Below, one piece after another: positions 23,780 to 35,231 of a DNA stretch of 64,000 bases. Made by a program: the position numbers and the translations under genes. The stretch spans positions 45,258,180 through 45,322,179 of the forward strand of contig CM055101.1 in assembly GCA_029204225.1 (NCBI GenBank), read 5' to 3'. The first letter of the stretch is position 1. Every line of letters starts with the position of its first letter. The stretch is from Diphasiastrum complanatum. Taxonomy: Eukaryota; Streptophyta; Lycopodiopsida; Lycopodiales; Lycopodiaceae. The notes below the pieces were generated by a model, which was not told where the DNA came from, did no database searches, and saw only the letters and a list, made by a program, of their open reading frames with translations.

Positions 23780-25540
23780 CTTGATCCTAGAGTGAAATCT
23801 AGGATTTATCGATAATGCAATAACACTCTGATTGTCGCACTGAATAATTGTTGGAGCAGTTTGTTTGAGACCAATGTCAGACAAGAGATTTCTCAACCAA
23901 ATTGTCTCTTTAGTAGCTTGAGAGACTACAATGTATTTGGATTCTGTCGATGATATTGCAATGGAGGTCGACTGTTCCAAGATATTGGACCGTTATTGAC
24001 CATGAAGACAAATCTAGAAGTCAATCTTCTAGTGTCAACATCGCCTACCCAGTTTGCATTTGTATATCTATGAAGTGTATGGATATCGGATGGATCAACA
24101 TCTCCATAGCATATGCATAAGTCGATGGTAGCTCGTACATATCTGATTACTCTAAAAGAGCTTTCCAGTGGATCATGCCAAATTAGAAATGTATTGGCTT
24201 AAGGAGCTGATGGCGTATTCGAGATCAGGTCTGGTTGAGATCATAGCATACATCAGAGATCCGATGATTGATTGAAATGGATACCCCTTGATTTCGTCTC
24301 TTTCCTCATCAGTTTGAGGACATTGCTCCTTTGATAGCTTCAAACCTGGATCCATGGGATTATGTACAAGCTTGAAATTCATAAAATTGAATTTCAATAA
24401 TAAGTTTTGGAAGTATCTCTGGAAAATAAGCCTTTTGCTTCTGTCTATGTGAATTTGAATCGTGAGAGAATAATGTGTTTCTCCTAGATCTGTCATATCA
24501 AATTCTTGGGATAACATTCTCTTTGTGTCCTTTGTCAATTCGATATTGTTGCTAAACAACAATGTATGTAAAGTTTGATGATGACAAAGAAATGTTTGAT
24601 AGCTTTGAAATAAACATTACAGTTTGTAGATCTTGGTTCAAATCCATGATTGATCAGAAATGTGTTGGTTTGATGGAACCATGCTCTGGATGATTGTTTC
24701 AGACTATACAAAGCTTTATGGAGTTTCCATACCTGGTCTTCTTGACCATTAAGGACATAGCCTTATGGCTGGATCATATAGATGTCCTCCTCAATAACTC
24801 CATTGAGGAATGCTATTTGTACATCCATCTGGTGTACCTCAAGATCTACTGCAACAACAGATGATAGTAGCAATCGAATAGAAGTATGCTTGACCACTGG
24901 GCTAAAAGTTTCAAAGTAGTTGATATTGGAAACTTGTGAGAATCCCTTTGCCACGAGTCGAGATGTTCTTCTATCGATATTGCCATTTGCTTTGTATTTG
25001 ATCTTCAAGATCCATTTGCAGTCGATTATTTTTCTATCTGCTGGAAACTTGGTGACAGTCCATGTATGGTTCTTTAGCAGTGAGTCGTACTCCTTATCCA
25101 TTGCTTCTTTACAGAGATCTGAATCGGCCTGTGACATTGCTTCTTCAACTGTGGTGGGCTCATGAATAGAGTAGTGAGCAAACTCATCAGTTTTTCGAAC
25201 ATGATGAGTTTGAACTCTTGTTGATCTTCTGGTTGAAGTTTCTGGCCGCGAAATTTGACCTTGTGTCGGTTGTGTCGGTTGCTCCCGAGTGTCAGCTTCT
25301 ATATCGTCTTCTGAATCTGATTGTACATGTTGACTACTTGAAGGAATCAAAATAGTATTTCGATATGTATCAGTTGTTGGGGAACAATTTATAGACTGCA
25401 TCTGGTTCTTGCCCTTCAAATCAATAACCTGATCTTCAATAAAAGTCACATCCCTATTAGTAAAAACTTTGCAGGTTTCAATATTGTATAGTAGATACAT
25501 TACATTAGAAGAACAATAGCCAACAAAAATACTCTTGAAG

Positions 25541-25825
25541 AAATGATGATTTTCAGGAGGCCATCGCTGCTATTGAAGGCATTTCACTATCCTGTTACTA
25601 CTAGACTATTCAAGAATCAAACTAATATGTACCTGAGAGGCCACAAGGTCATGTATACACCCTTCTGCCGAAAGTGTGGTTATGGGCATTGCTTCAAAAA
25701 TTGTCCACTGAGGTGGCTCCCGAATCAAGTACTACTTCTCAAATTTTTGAATTTGATGAACAACATAGATCAGCACAAATCCAAGGGTGATGGAGAGGTC
25801 ACGAAGTCCCTACCTCCCACGTCCA
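25541..25825 (+). mobile_element. Zinc-knuckle gag piece inside the copia body
   Basis: Plus-strand sequence interrupts the minus-strand copia between integrase and reverse transcriptase. It reads YTPFCRKCGYGHCFKNCPLR, close to FIPLCRDCGYGHVYLMCPMR in the gypsy fossil at 17840, with the same CX2CX3HX4C spacing. It is probably part of a related gypsy gag. No ends were identified. Confidence 0.55.
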
Positions 25826-26040
25826 ATCAACCTTAGGCTTCTTCTCAAATAAACCTTCATATGGTGTCTTTCCTCCAAGAGCAAGTTGAGGGAGTCTATT
25901 GCATAGACAGTTGGCACAATTGATAGCCTCTCCCCAAAAATCCTTAGGCAAGGATGCTTCAATTATAAGTGCTTTGGCACACTCACACAAGGATCTATTC
26001 TTCCTCTCGACCACCCCATTTTGAGAAGTTTCTTGTGTCC
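25826..26040 (-). mobile_element. Second copia integrase segment
   Basis: Reads SQNGVVERKNRSLCECAKAL, then LPKDFWGEAINCANCLCNR and GGKTPYEGLFEKKPK. This is a copia integrase end that belongs to a different family from the integrase at 26423-26040, which already contains its own SPQSNGLAERKN motif. The locus is therefore a mosaic of at least two copia families. Confidence 0.65.
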
Positions 26041-27860
26041 TTTGGGACGTGATCATAGTTAATGCATCCAAATACTCTCAAATGCTTTAATGAAGGTGTG
26101 GATCCTGTCCAAACTTCATGAAAGATTTTACTATCAAGTAGGCCTTTAGTAATACATCGATTCTGCACGTATGCTACTGTTGACACAACATGTTGCCAGA
26201 ATAATTTGGACAACGAAGCATGACTGATCATGCATTTGGCAGACTCAACTAAGGTCATGTTCTTCCTTTCGGCCAGTCCATTCGACTGTGGAGAATAGGA
26301 AACAACAAAATGATGTTCGATGCCAATAGCTGGAACATTAGTCCTTGAATTCATTTGAGATGTATTCATCACCGTTGTCGCTCTTGAGAGCTTTGATTCT
26401 TTTGCATGTCTGCAACTCAACATGCTCTTTGTATTTCTTGAAGAATTGAAAAGCTTAAAATTTGTGCTTCATAAAATATACATCAGTTCTTTTAGAATAG
26501 TCATCAATAAATGTAATAAAGAATTTGCACCAAGCAGTGATGGTATCTGCATCGGGCCACATATATCACTATGTACAACATCTATCAAGTCTTTAGATAT
26601 ATGTTCTTGATTTGACTTAAATGGCCTTCTTGTCTGTTTTCCTATGATACAAGTTTGGCAGACAAGAGGGTCAACAATTTGATAGCCAAAATCAAAAACT
26701 GAAGAATGCTTATACATGTTAGCAATCGATATATAATAAAGGTGGCCAAGTCTATAATGCCAAATCAATTCTTTATTCATGGATACTGAACTACATAAAG
26801 CACGATTAGTCGCATAATAACAATGAGTGAGCCTATAGAGATATTTTTGCCTCTTTTCGAGTGCAAGAACTCTCTTGCATTTGTCAAGAATTTTACATGA
26901 ATTTGTCTCAAATTCTATGTTGCTATTGTTGTTGTTGAACTTCAAGATTCGACAGTCTTGAATTTCGTGGTTCATCCTTTTGCAGTATAAACTGAACAAT
27001 CTTTTCTTGTTCTGAGCGAGTTGCGGATTATGAGTCAGATCTTGCCTCTGTGACTGTTTTTGATTGCTATAGAATTATTTGACATCTTTCTTCTTTTGTT
27101 GTTTCTTCATTTTCTTCTTGGAGAATAGAGTCTGAGAGTCGTCGATGGAGGATGAGGATGCTCTATTCCTTCCAGTTTCTTCCTGCAGTAGCATAATTAT
27201 GACTCTAGATAAAGTTATATCTGAATGAGTAGAAATCATCATCACCTAGTTTTCATAAGAGGATGGCATGCTAGACAATAAGGTCATGACATCGTCTGAA
27301 TCTTCGATCACTGAACCTATTGCAGCCATTTGTTCTAGCAGGGTATTTAATTGATTGATGTGAGTCTAAATAGAATCACCTTCTGACATTCTGAGTGAGA
27401 AGAACTTCTTTCTCAGATGCAGCTTCGAAGTGAAATCTCTCACTTCAGAGAGTTTACTCAATATGTCCCAAGCTTCTTTCGAAGATTGGGCCTGTCTGAT
27501 GTGGCCAGTCTATGTGTCAGAGATATTAAGGGTGATCAAGGCAAAAGCCATGCCATCCCCGAGTTTCTACTTGGAAATTGCCTGCTCATCGACATTGGAA
27601 ATTAGTTTGGCTCCAATGACTATTACCCACAATTCTTTGGCCATCAGTACTACTCTCATTTTAAATTTTCAAGCGTGGTAATTCGAACCATTGAGTTTTT
27701 CTACCATTAGAGCAGATTGTGATTGCGAATCCATTTGAAAGTTCGAGATGAGTGTACGCAGATAATAGATTTATGTGACTGGAAACAATTATAATAAGTG
27801 TCTATTTTGTATCAGAACAATTGTTCTGATACTATAAGCTCTATATTGGCTTTGATACCA

Positions 27861-28682
27861 TGTCAAGAATCGTGCTCAGGGATAGCGAAATCCTCGTTGC
27901 ATGGATCCACGTCTATCGTATTTGATACGACCTCGGCAAATCTATGATTGCTCTACTTGATCACAACTTTAAAGTCACTGGATCGATACAGTCGATTTCA
28001 TAGACATGCAAAAGTAGGTTAATTTATAATATAGTTGCAGAATTGTAATAGTGTGGAATTTAAAGCATTACGATCGACACAGACTATCAGTTATAAAAAT
28101 AACTTTAACATATGAATAATTTCATCTGCATAACAAGAATCGATTAGAACAGAACAACTGAGCATTCAACACAACGTACACGACTTAGATTACTGGAACA
28201 TAGATTATGTAGTCGTAGGTAGTACAAGTATGAATGTAAATAGAGTCGCGTTCTATATGAAACAATACTCTGTGATAACAGAGAAAAAGAACAAATAAAT
28301 TGCGCTCTGGACGTTCGATTGAGTTGTTGACCATCTAACCGAGCAACTGATAAGTTGTTGTATATATACACATGGCTAACAGATTAAGAAATTGCTTAGT
28401 ACATTACAAATAGGATTAAGGCACTACGTGTTGTTAGCAGTTGCCTTCGGACAATATTTGATTCTGTTAGGGGTTTTGTCCAGACGTGATGAAGATTCTG
28501 TTGAGCCTCCGAATGTTCGAGTCGACTTTTAGAGTTGTTTAGTGCAGGTGACGGACGAATAATTGATGTCGGTTGAGATGACAAAACACTATCATCGATT
28601 CCTATGTATTTCTACATACAACAAATGAATGAATCTCTAGCTTAGTAATAAGATAAGGGATGGTGAGGATAGAAATCCAACA
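27861..28682 (-). repeat. Copia LTR (5' LTR of right body)
   Basis: Starts TGTCAAGAATC and ends AATCCAACA, 822 bases, adjacent to the primer-binding site complement GCTTTGATACCA. It aligns with the LTR at 22818-23779 in blocks, including TTAGGATTAAGGCACTACGTG and GAACATAGATTATGTAGTCG-like words. Confidence 0.8.
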
Positions 28683-29035
28683 ACAAGCGAGACTATCATT
28701 CCACGGATTAATGTAAAATATATCTCGAAGGTTGCATGGCTATCATAGGTGCCTGATTATTTACACTTTTCATGATTGTTTACATTATACGAATGTTCTA
28801 ACAAATTATCTAAATCTCGATAGTTTGATTCAATCCTTATAATTTTATTGTTTTTTTTTCCCTTGATTGGGGAGATGAGTTCGGGCTCACTTCCACCTAC
28901 AAAGGAGAATGAAGGGGCCTAGAAACACAAGGTTGCTTGAAGTGCCCTTTCAAATGGTTATAACATTAGGTTGAATGGAGCACCGAATTTGCAGAAAAGT
29001 TGGTGGGAAATTCTTGGAAATAGAGTAGGATGGTG

Positions 29036-29215
29036 ATTGGGCCCAATTAATGCCTATGATCTTCAAACTTCACTTGCCCTGGTGTGGCACCCATCAGTTC
29101 TAGTTAGGGACTGTTTCCACTTGAGAATGGGTCCAATCGATGCCTCGCATTTTCAAGTTCACTTGCTCGATGTGACATCCATCAATGCTAATTAAAAGAT
29201 GTTTCCACTTGAGGA
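29036..29215. repeat. Diverged tandem duplication, about 89-base unit
   Basis: Two units start GGGCCCAATTAATGCC (about 29039) and GGGTCCAATCGATGCC (about 29128), and each ends in TGTTTCCACTTGAG(A/G). They differ at about a quarter of positions, so the duplication is old. No gene lies in 28690-29320. Confidence 0.65.
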
Positions 29216-29321
29216 TTTTATAAAAAGTTGCTTTAAAAAGTTTAGCAACATGTGCAGGTACTCCCAAATCATGTAAATTGGGAAAAGGCGACTTGCAACT
29301 GCTTTCACCACTCATAACGAC

Positions 29322-29390
29322 AAATTTTAAATTTGGGACATTCAGGTCGGTTTCAGACTACATTGTCTAGTAAGTCCCAAATTTAAAATG
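29322..29390. repeat. Inverted repeat around AAATTTGGGAC
   Basis: TTTTAAATTTGGGAC at about 29325-29339 faces GTCCCAAATTTAAAAT at about 29375-29390. The arms are about 15 bases with a spacer of about 36. A second palindrome, GTTAAGTTG...CAACTTAAC, lies at 29543-29567. Confidence 0.7.
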
Positions 29391-30210
29391 GAGAGTTTCC
29401 ATTGGTCCAGGAGAAAAAAGAAAGGGCCCCCTTTCAAACTTATCTTAAGCTGTCACCATGTGACAAATGAGGTGACATGTGACCCTTGTCACGTAGGGGC
29501 AACTCAAGCCCATTTTTGGGGCATGAGGACATTGCTTGACATGTTAAGTTGCCAAGGACAACTTAACAAAAAAATGGACCAATAGGATGGTGGAGATTCA
29601 AATTGGCCAATCAAATTGCAACCCTTTATTTAGCACTTGTCATCAAAGTTTCATGTGAGAGATTTCAACAAGTTTAGTCATATTTTGGTAAATTGTCAAT
29701 TGAGGCCAAAATTCATTTTAGACTTAATGATAAACTTTTGGAAGTTATATTAGTTTAAAATACATTCAATAAACACTTTTTGAAAGTGTGGGAAAGTTGG
29801 TAGTCGAGTTTGAGAGTGATTCAAATTTGAACTTTGGGTACATTGAATCTAGACCCAAAAAAGTAGGGTTTACATTTTGGAGGGAAAGCCAAGTGGCCAA
29901 ATAGGGTTTGGACCTGCTATAAAAGGATGTAACTCGTGGAGAGACACATCTTCTCTCTTCTCTCTCTCATTTCATCATTATACATGGTTCTCTTTGGGTT
30001 CTACTACTCATTGGTGCACTCATGATGTTATCTTGCAATTCTATATGTAGAATGATCAATTATTGCTATTTTTGGTTTCACACGTGTGAAATACAGTAGG
30101 GTACCGTAATTGTACGGACACCAATCATATTTTATGTTTTAGTTCATGTTTGATCAATATCTCTTAGAGTTTGCATCTCATTTTGTATGTAGATGCTGAT
30201 TTTTCTACAT
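29380..30210 (+). repeat. Candidate LTR with TATA box
   Basis: A strong TATA box (GCTATAAAAGGATG, about 29918) is followed by a TC-rich leader. The block ends TTTTTCTACA at 30210 and is followed by TTGGCAGGATTGTTGG. That layout resembles the end of a plant gypsy LTR followed by a primer-binding site of the TGGCGCCGTTGCCGGGG type, but with several mismatches. The left end is uncertain and no second LTR or coding part was found, so it may be a solo or partial LTR. Confidence 0.4.
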
Positions 30211-30451
30211 TGGCAGGATTGTTGGTTTGCTTCTTTTGTAACCAAAGATCAGAGACATGGATTGGATCTTGAATGATCTGAAATCCTTCACAATCCATTG
30301 TCCATCAACTCACTTGCCAAAGTTCAAAAAATGGACAACAACTCAAAGGGCCAACAAATGGAGTTGTCGCTAATTTGATACCACTCTTAACACCCAATAG
30401 CCAAACCCTTTGAGGCGGCTCCTCAATTAATGCTTATAAAAAAGTACGTTC

Positions 30452-30640
30452 CGTCCATCGCAACGCGGTGCTTGGGTAGAGTGGTTGACTGCGACCAGCA
30501 TGGCGCAGGCTCAAATCCCAGCCGCTGCGTAGTGACATTGTAAGGAGCTTGCTCTGCCCTTGGCATTGCCCAGATGGCGTGGCCAGGCTGTATATATTGT
30601 GTATAACCCACTAGTGGCCTAACTTTGTATAAAAAAAACC
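30452..30640 (+). mobile_element. tRNA-derived SINE
   Basis: About 190 bases with a polymerase III promoter: A-box TGGGTAGAGTGG at 30473-30484 and B-box GGCTCAAATCC at 30508-30518. A tRNA-unrelated part follows and it ends in TTGTATAAAAAAAACC. The flanks read AAAAGTACGTTC on the left and AAAATTACGTTC on the right, a 12-base target duplication with one mismatch. There is no acceptor-stem pairing, so it is not a functional tRNA. Its 3' end lies about 70 bases before the TSR3 TATA box. Confidence 0.8.
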
Positions 30641-30709
30641 AAAATTACGTTCGTAATCGAGTCACATGCAATGAAGGCAAAAAAGAGGCAGTGAGGCGAC
30701 ATTACATCG

Positions 30710-30717
30710 TATAAATA
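30710..30717 (+). promoter_or_regulatory. TATA box of TSR3
   Basis: TATAAATA, 57 bases before the ATG codon. This would place the transcription start at about 30740 and give a very short 5' leader rich in AAGAAG. It is the only TATA box between the SINE and the start codon. Confidence 0.6.
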
Positions 30718-30774
30718 TAAGGCGAGCGCACACATACAAGAAGAAGAAGAATAAGAAAAAGAAAAAGGAAGAAG

Positions 30775-33700
30775 ATGGGTGGCAAAAAGCATCACAAGAG
30801 CACTCGTCTCCGTTGTGCCAAGTCCGATCTAGTCAGGTATTGTTTGCATCCGTTTCCCTTCCTACTGACTAAGCTAGTAAGCTTCTTCTCGTCATTTCAG
30901 GTTGGAATGTTTGCTTGCTCTTGCTGGACTTATAATCAATGTTAAGCGAAGGATTCTGTGTTAAATTGAATAATTGGCGATGTTGTTGCTTTTACACTGA
31001 TGCATGCATGACGCACAAGCAGGCGAGAACTTGAATCAATAGACAACGCTATTCCTTCAGCGTCAGACCTACAAGGTACTTTCAGCTAGGCTTAAACGCA
31101 ACAAAAAGCAACCATAGTGGAAGAACTGTCCTTGAGTGGTCATGCTTGATATATGCACCCCCATATAATATGTCCGTTTTGTACCTCAGATTCAATGTTG
31201 TTTTTCTATCTGAGCAGCAGGAGATGGACAAATCGTTTCCGAGAAGATACCTTTTCCGCTAGCTATGTGGGTAAGTGCGATAGTTTGATACATTCTGATT
31301 TAAGTTGGCAAAAGCATATTTCTGTATTAAGAACGAGCCGAGTTGAGGCCTTTCCGTGTCGCCAGCAGGGCTACCCGGCCGAAAGGCCAGGCCAGCCTGT
31401 GGGTTGGGTAAAGTGATGCACATCTTTTATATTGCTGGTTCATGCAGAATTTGCTGGGGGTACTAAAACCCTAACTAAATTCAGTCATGTGGTCCTTCCA
31501 TTTTTTGGAGGAATACTCCGCACCAGCACTTGATGTATTATGGAAGGTGCCGGGCAAAGGACATTCTGCCTGGCACTTTTCATTGCGTAATGGGTAATGT
31601 GGCTTTTCTTACAGGATCAGTAAACCTGTTTGACATGCACCTGTCGCTCGGAAGGTGTGTAAATTTCAAAAAAAAATTTGACAAAAGAAAAGGTCAAGAA
31701 AAGTAAAAAATGGTTTTACGATGGGAAAGATCCACCTCCTAGGCCTTTTTGCCTCCGGCTATGGCCCTCAGCCAAAGGCCCTTTCTTAGCGGAAGGGCAG
31801 CCTTTCCCTTTCTTTTAAGTAATGTTTTTAAAAGAATTCATTGTGGAATTTTGGATAGAAAAGCAATTTGCAAATATTGCTCGAAGAGAGGTTTAAGTTT
31901 TTGAAGTGCCAACATTTATAGTCATGGCAACCTCATAGTCAAACGATTTTAATCATTGAGATTGAAAGATGTTTGAAGTTTTATTGAAGCTACAATTTTT
32001 CTACTTAATTGAATATAGCAAACCTTTGTAACAGGATTTTGGACAATGTGATCCCAAAAGATGTACAGGACGCAAGCTTTCACGACTTGGATGCCTCAAG
32101 GTACACAATTTTATGATAGTATGTGACATCTAGTCATTCTTTTTAACTGCAATTTGTCTCTTAAAACATATTGTTATCCATGATCTAGCCTACATAGTGT
32201 GGTTCTGTCACCTACTATAATGGAAACTTCTCATGCTTACAATTTGAAAATCAGTTGTTTAATCAAAACTATAATTTTCTTGCTGTTTAGTGTGCGTAAT
32301 GGTCGATGAATAGATTTTTTAGTTTACAACTTTACATTACAATAGCCATCTGTCAGTTATGTGACAATCGATCATTTGATCCCTCACTTGTCTTGGGTGG
32401 GATAGGATGAAGAATTGGCACATACACGATAAAAGAAAGTCTTAAAACTGTTGGTCACTTGTTCTCAAAGGGCAGTACTTGGCCACATTTGGCATAGGTG
32501 AGTGTTAAAATCATTGGATGTGAAGTTGTACTAAAAGTTTTATAAAATGTACAATAAGTTTATGATCATTTACTTAGTGATTATAGTGCAGAGATCTGGG
32601 CAAATAAAGCAAAAAGGTTCATGTAGATTATTAACTTGTATGTATGAAATACAGAATGTAGAATGGTCTAGCATGCAAATACATCACATCCATTGGACCA
32701 TTTGTATAATGAAACTAAAAGCAAAATTTTAGACCTGATTAGGGCTAATGAAGTTCCCCAATTATTATTTGGAATCCTATCTCACTTGCAATGTTGAGTA
32801 CAATATTGCCTTTACAACGTAGAGCAATGTTGTCTTGATTTAGACGTGCTAGTGAATGGAATGATTTGTGGTGCACACATTTAGCTCACAAAAATGCTTA
32901 AGGAAGTTGTAGTCTTGAGTAAAAGGAACTCTTAGAACATTAACAAAAAAACCTTCTTCTTGCCATGGACGTAGAAAGCAATTATTTATAAGACGTAATA
33001 AGACGTTAGGGAGATCTTTTAGTTCTTTAGTTTGTTCGCTTCAGTTTTCTTTTCTTTTGAAAGAAATTTTAAGACATAGGGGGACAAGTGCAAGCCCCTA
33101 CTTGGATGCCCACCTGTTATATGTGATTGATCAGTTCTATGGATAATTCACTATACCTATCATAATTCTTAGGATGATCAACAACACCAAAGACTGGTTT
33201 TAAGGAAGGTTTGTTACATCTAGCACATTTCTTAGAATGGTTCACTGCTACGATCCATGCAGAGAAAAATAGGATGGTGCCCAACTTGTAGGTGTAAGAT
33301 TCCCAAACAGAAGGCGCAAGAAAGTGTAATGCATGACGTTAAATGATGATTCTGCCTGTTACAAGCACATGTCTGGTTGGAAATAATAATCTGTTTTTTA
33401 GAAACCCAGAATCCACCTGTAGGCTGTAAGTAATTATATGCTGTTTGAAGCCTACTACCTACTTCCTCCTGGTTTGAAGGCCCTTTGGTTATGAACACAT
33501 TCACAGTGTAATGAAGAACAAAAAAAGCAGCAAGAAAGGCAATGCATTGATGATTTTTCAATGAAGAAATGCGAAACAAATGCCACTAGACTCCTTTCAG
33601 CTCGCATTAACAAAGGATCCATCCCTATTGGGCTCTCCAATGAAGAAGCGCTCAATACTCCTAGTACCAACCAAACAAATGAGCTCATTGCATGTTATTT

Positions 33701-35231
33701 ATCGGGTTCTGCTTTCTCTCATGCCTAAAAGGTAGTCACATATCTCTTATTGTGGTTCAGATAAGATTGAGCTAGTGTAATATGTGAGCGTTTTACTTCT
33801 TTAGGTTGTAACGACATTGAGGATGATAGGTTTTTTCTTACAAATATTATCTGATATTGTACATTGCTTGAAGCTGTTTATTATTGAGTTCAGCGAGTTT
33901 GTCTATGCAAATTTTGGTGGCCTATTACGTGACAACTCCTTTTCTTATATCTAGATCTGGAGTTGATGCCACTCAGGCCCACATGCATGACACCTTTGGA
34001 CAATCTTCTTCCTCATCATGCTTGTATGCTTCATTGTTTCTTTTCTCTTTGTCTATTGCAGGAGTTGCGTATACAACAGAGGTTCAATGGGGTTGTTCTT
34101 AGGTAATGTGAACTTCCAACATATAAATTGCACATCTTTTGACAAATCTGTCCTAACCATATGGACGTTCACAATGTAAGCTTTTTCATGTTGAAAAGTC
34201 ATCATTAAAACTCAAGTTGATTTATGCAAAAAACATCTATGGTTGAATAATTCTCCTTATGTGGTCGACTCTGGTTCTGTTGTTACTCCCTTATTGGAAT
34301 GTCTTGAAGGGAACATACCCTTGATCAGAAGTAACTCTCAGTGACATCCTCTTTGTTCTTGCTGTCTCCTTTCAGGTATCCAACCTTATCTAGATTAGAA
34401 AATCGAGGCTTGAGCATATAGATTTGCCTATTCTCACCTCTGTTGATACTTGACAAAATCATTGTTGCTGTGTTGTGATTATGCGACCAGTTTCCTTACA
34501 GTAAGATGCTTGTTGCTGATTGATCTTTCATGATATTTTTGAGAGCGATGGAGAACAACAAGAATTGGGATGGAATTAAATGCCATCTAGTAAGTACTGA
34601 TAGTTAATCAGCCAGAGCTGTTCACTTCTGTAGTCTATTTAAGGTGGAACATGAGCTCTGCATGAGTGCATTTCAGCGTTACAAGAGAATTGTACTTGAA
34701 TCATTTGAGTATAAAATGGTGAGTATGGGAGTATTTCTGGTAGATTTCGGGTCCCAATAGAATTGCTCTACGAGAGCTCCCTAAGCCAGTGATTAAGTTT
34801 TGACTAGACTTTTTGGGCGAGTGTCTTGGGGGTATACTGTTATCCCCCAGGGCCGTTCTTTTGCATGTCTGCTGCTGTGCTTCAATGCTTTTGTTAGCTT
34901 CGCTTTGATCTTGATTATTGTTGTGAAATTTGATTCTTACAGGTGAGTGCAAGCTGTTCAATGAACACCTCAAACTTTGATCGGCTGATATTAGATGGGA
35001 GAAAAATGAACAATTTTTGCTTTCTTTTCTGTCTCATGTGACTGATCATGGTCATGTTCTTATTTGATAAGATCGATTCTATGTCATATAACAGTCCTAT
35101 AGGGCAAAAGTGTCTATCAAGAGAAGATCAGCAGCTGTTGCGGGATCGTGGATTGGCTGTTGTTGATTGCTCGTGGGCACGCCTTAGCGATGTACCTTTT
35201 TCTAATCTGCGTGGCGGTTCACATCGGTTAT
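30775..35231 (+). CDS. TSR3: 18S rRNA aminocarboxypropyltransferase TSR3, N-terminal six exons
   Basis: Exons 30775-30836, 31023-31075, 31221-31270, 32035-32100, 34062-34102 and 35095-35231 splice in frame into 136 codons plus one base. TSR3 transfers the aminocarboxypropyl group of S-adenosylmethionine to a modified uridine in 18S rRNA, a late cytosolic step of small-subunit maturation. Seen: basic start [47 protein letters not shown] (the family's [12 protein letters not shown] signature), then SPIGQKCLSREDQQLLRDRG and LAVVDCSWARL. The ATG has a good plant context (A at -3, G at +4). The expected next exon (LPxLVAANPVNYG, SAM binding) is not found in the remaining 28 kb. The gene either has a very long intron or is broken. 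Confidence 0.88.

Larger units (their letters stand above)
23780..27860 (-). mobile_element. Ty1/copia body, right member of a tandem
   Basis: Minus-strand copia. Starting from the primer-binding site complement at 27849-27860 the parts are gag (about 27400-27240), nucleocapsid, pre-integrase (CQTCIIGKQTRRPFKSNQ, about 26660), integrase (SPQSNGLAERKN, about 26270), reverse transcriptase (KWILKIKYKANGNIDR, DVQIAFLNGVIEEDIYMIQP, about 25020-24760; GSLMYAMISTRPD, about 24235) and RNase H (ISSTESKYIV, about 23950). Other retroelement pieces lie inside it at 25541-26040. Broken in several places. Confidence 0.85.

Noticed and set aside
29900-29960. Promoter of an unannotated host gene
   Set aside because: The strong TATA box is not followed by a coding exon; the LTR-like end and primer-site-like sequence downstream fit a retroelement LTR better.
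30455-30530. A functional tRNA gene
   Set aside because: A and B boxes are present, but there is no acceptor or anticodon stem pairing, and a tail with target duplication follows, which indicates a SINE.
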